A DNA stretch of 64,000 bases from CAMCXE01 sp046347475 (GTDB taxonomy: Bacteria > Pseudomonadota > Gammaproteobacteria > Pseudomonadales > Cellvibrionaceae), in NCBI GenBank assembly GCA_046347475.1, contig JAXMGD010000002.1, positions 372,001-436,000 of the forward strand, written 5' to 3'. The position numbers were made by a program, and so were the translations under genes. Under the pieces are notes generated by a model. That model was not told where the DNA came from. It was given only the letters and a program-made list of their open reading frames with translations, and searched no databases. Positions 63,298 to 64,000 of this stretch are shown piece by piece; the first letter of the stretch is position 1, and every line of letters starts with the position of its first letter.

Positions 63298-63891
63298 TTA
63301 TTCCCCCACCAACATATGCCCTAACTTATCTTTTTTAGTGTCGAGGTAATGGTGGTTATGGGAGTTGCGGCCAGTTTCGTGGGCGAGGCGGGTTTCGATT
63401 TCAATGCCCAAGGCTTCCAGGGCTTTGATTTTTTTCGGGTTGTTCGTCAGCAGTTTTACCCGCTTGATATTCAGGTGCGCAAACATGGGGGCCAGCATGG
63501 AATAATCGCGCAAGTCAGCGGCAAAACCCAGATGTTCGTTGGCTTCAACTGTATCGGCGCCCTGATCTTGCAGGTGGTAAGCGCGAATTTTATTGAGTAG
63601 GCCAATGCCGCGCCCCTCCTGGCGTAGATAAAAAATGGCGCCGCTGCCTGCCAGCGATATTTTGTACATGGCTGATTGCAACTGTGCGCCGCAATCGCAG
63701 CGCAGGCTAAATAGACTATCGCCGGTTAAGCATTCGGAGTGAATACGCACTAAAACAGTTTGCTCGGGTTTTATGTCGCCGAGGGTGAGCACAACATGCT
63801 CTTTTTGATGGGTGTGGTCGAAAAACCCGTGCATAACAAACATGCCAAATGGCGTGGGCAATTTACAGGATTCAACAAATTCAACCGACAC
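63298..63891 (-). CDS. ribA: GTP cyclohydrolase II
   Basis: First step of riboflavin synthesis: GTP to a diaminopyrimidine, formate and pyrophosphate. 197 residues, matching E. coli RibA. Zinc cysteines C54, C65 and C67 in CLTGDSLFSLRCDCGAQL; catalytic RQEGRGIGLLNKIRAY; GADTVEANEHLGFAADLRDY. Separate stand-alone enzyme, not fused to RibB. Confidence 0.98.
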   Translation of the reverse strand: MSVEFVESCKLPTPFGMFVMHGFFDHTHQKEHVVLTLGDIKPEQTVLVRIHSECLTGDSLFSLRCDCGAQLQSAMYKISLAGSGAIFYLRQEGRGIGLLNKIRAYHLQDQGADTVEANEHLGFAADLRDYSMLAPMFAHLNIKRVKLLTNNPKKIKALEALGIEIETRLAHETGRNSHNHHYLDTKKDKLGHMLVGE

Positions 63892-63929
63892 AACAATACC
63901 TATAAGAATTTACCGCGCGGGCACGGTAT

Positions 63930-64000
63930 TTAATATTTACTCTGCAGAACCATAACGCCCTGCTCTACTTTTAAATCGACGCGGCTTAAAAAACTATTGC
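63930..64000 (-). CDS. C-terminal end of an unidentified gene (runs off window)
   Basis: The last 22 codons of a frame ending SRVDLKVEQGVMVLQSKY before TAA at 63930. The frame is open to the window edge and lies 38 bp upstream of ribA on the same strand, so it is probably a real upstream neighbour. Too short to identify. Confidence 0.35.
   Translation of the reverse strand, partial: NSFLSRVDLKVEQGVMVLQSKY

Noticed and set aside
1..64000. CRISPR array, prophage, toxin-antitoxin or restriction system
   Set aside because: No regularly spaced direct repeats, no cas, phage, toxin or methylase-type genes seen in any reading frame.

Overview
The window looks like chromosomal DNA of a free-living, flagellated gammaproteobacterium close to the Cellvibrionaceae/Pseudomonas side of the class. 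That placement is an inference. It rests on the protein sequences, the gene order rpsU-yqeY-dnaG-rpoD-tRNA, an HptB-HsbR-HsbA signalling module and a ParA-CheW-CheW-DUF2802 chemotaxis tail as in Pseudomonas, and lipid, wall and flagellar genes of gammaproteobacterial type. Coding density is high, with several gene-poor gaps of 0.5-1.3 kb that hold small palindromic repeats. I see no prophage, insertion-sequence transposase, CRISPR array or rRNA.

Layout. 1-3460: leucine genes leuB(partial)-leuD-leuC with a divergent LysR regulator. 3636-5233: two outer-membrane beta-barrel proteins. 5271-11056: an MFS transporter, aroC, prmB, a small Cys-x2-Cys protein and a GGDEF/EAL protein. 11728-15817: class I fumarase, then hsbA-hsbR-hptB. 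16832-20240: a membrane-anchored coiled-coil protein, sodB and a heme-oxygenase-like putative diiron protein. 20803-24071: parA-cheW2-cheW-DUF2802-lipoprotein. 24355-28398: formaldehyde detoxification (frmA, fghA) and purE-purK. 28476-36247: a sugar amidotransferase trio (pseA/wbpG-like, hisH2, hisF2) next to fliD, flaG and fliC, with two well-matched sigma-28 promoters. 36946-39317: a two-gene response-regulator operon. 39495-49702: galU-manB, fabA-fabB, a sugar-epimerase-like protein, photolyase, an EamA transporter, cca and hsp20. 50012-57006: tsaD-folB-folK, divergent from the macromolecular synthesis genes rpsU-yqeY-dnaG-rpoD and a CAU tRNA. 57109-61599: an NAD salvage locus (nadV, ADP-ribosylglycohydrolase, nadM-nudix, nrtR) with candidate operators. 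62098-64000: a cold-shock protein, a DCC-family thiol protein, ribA and the tail of another gene.

How the genes work together. The flagellar block probably makes one large flagellin decorated with an amidinated sugar. The late genes are read from sigma-28 promoters, and a terminator between fliC and flaG should keep flaG low. The NAD block forms a pathway from nicotinamide through NMN to NAD with ADP-ribose recycling. A shared inverted repeat GTGGC-N5-GCCAC sits in front of nadV (twice), and a close variant sits in the nadM/nrtR divergent region; it is the best regulatory inference in the window. At least four families of small palindromic, MITE-like elements occur between genes. The least explained items are the putative diiron protein at 19521, the response-regulator pair beside fliC, and an orphan terminator preceded by a 42-codon frame upstream of the EamA gene.
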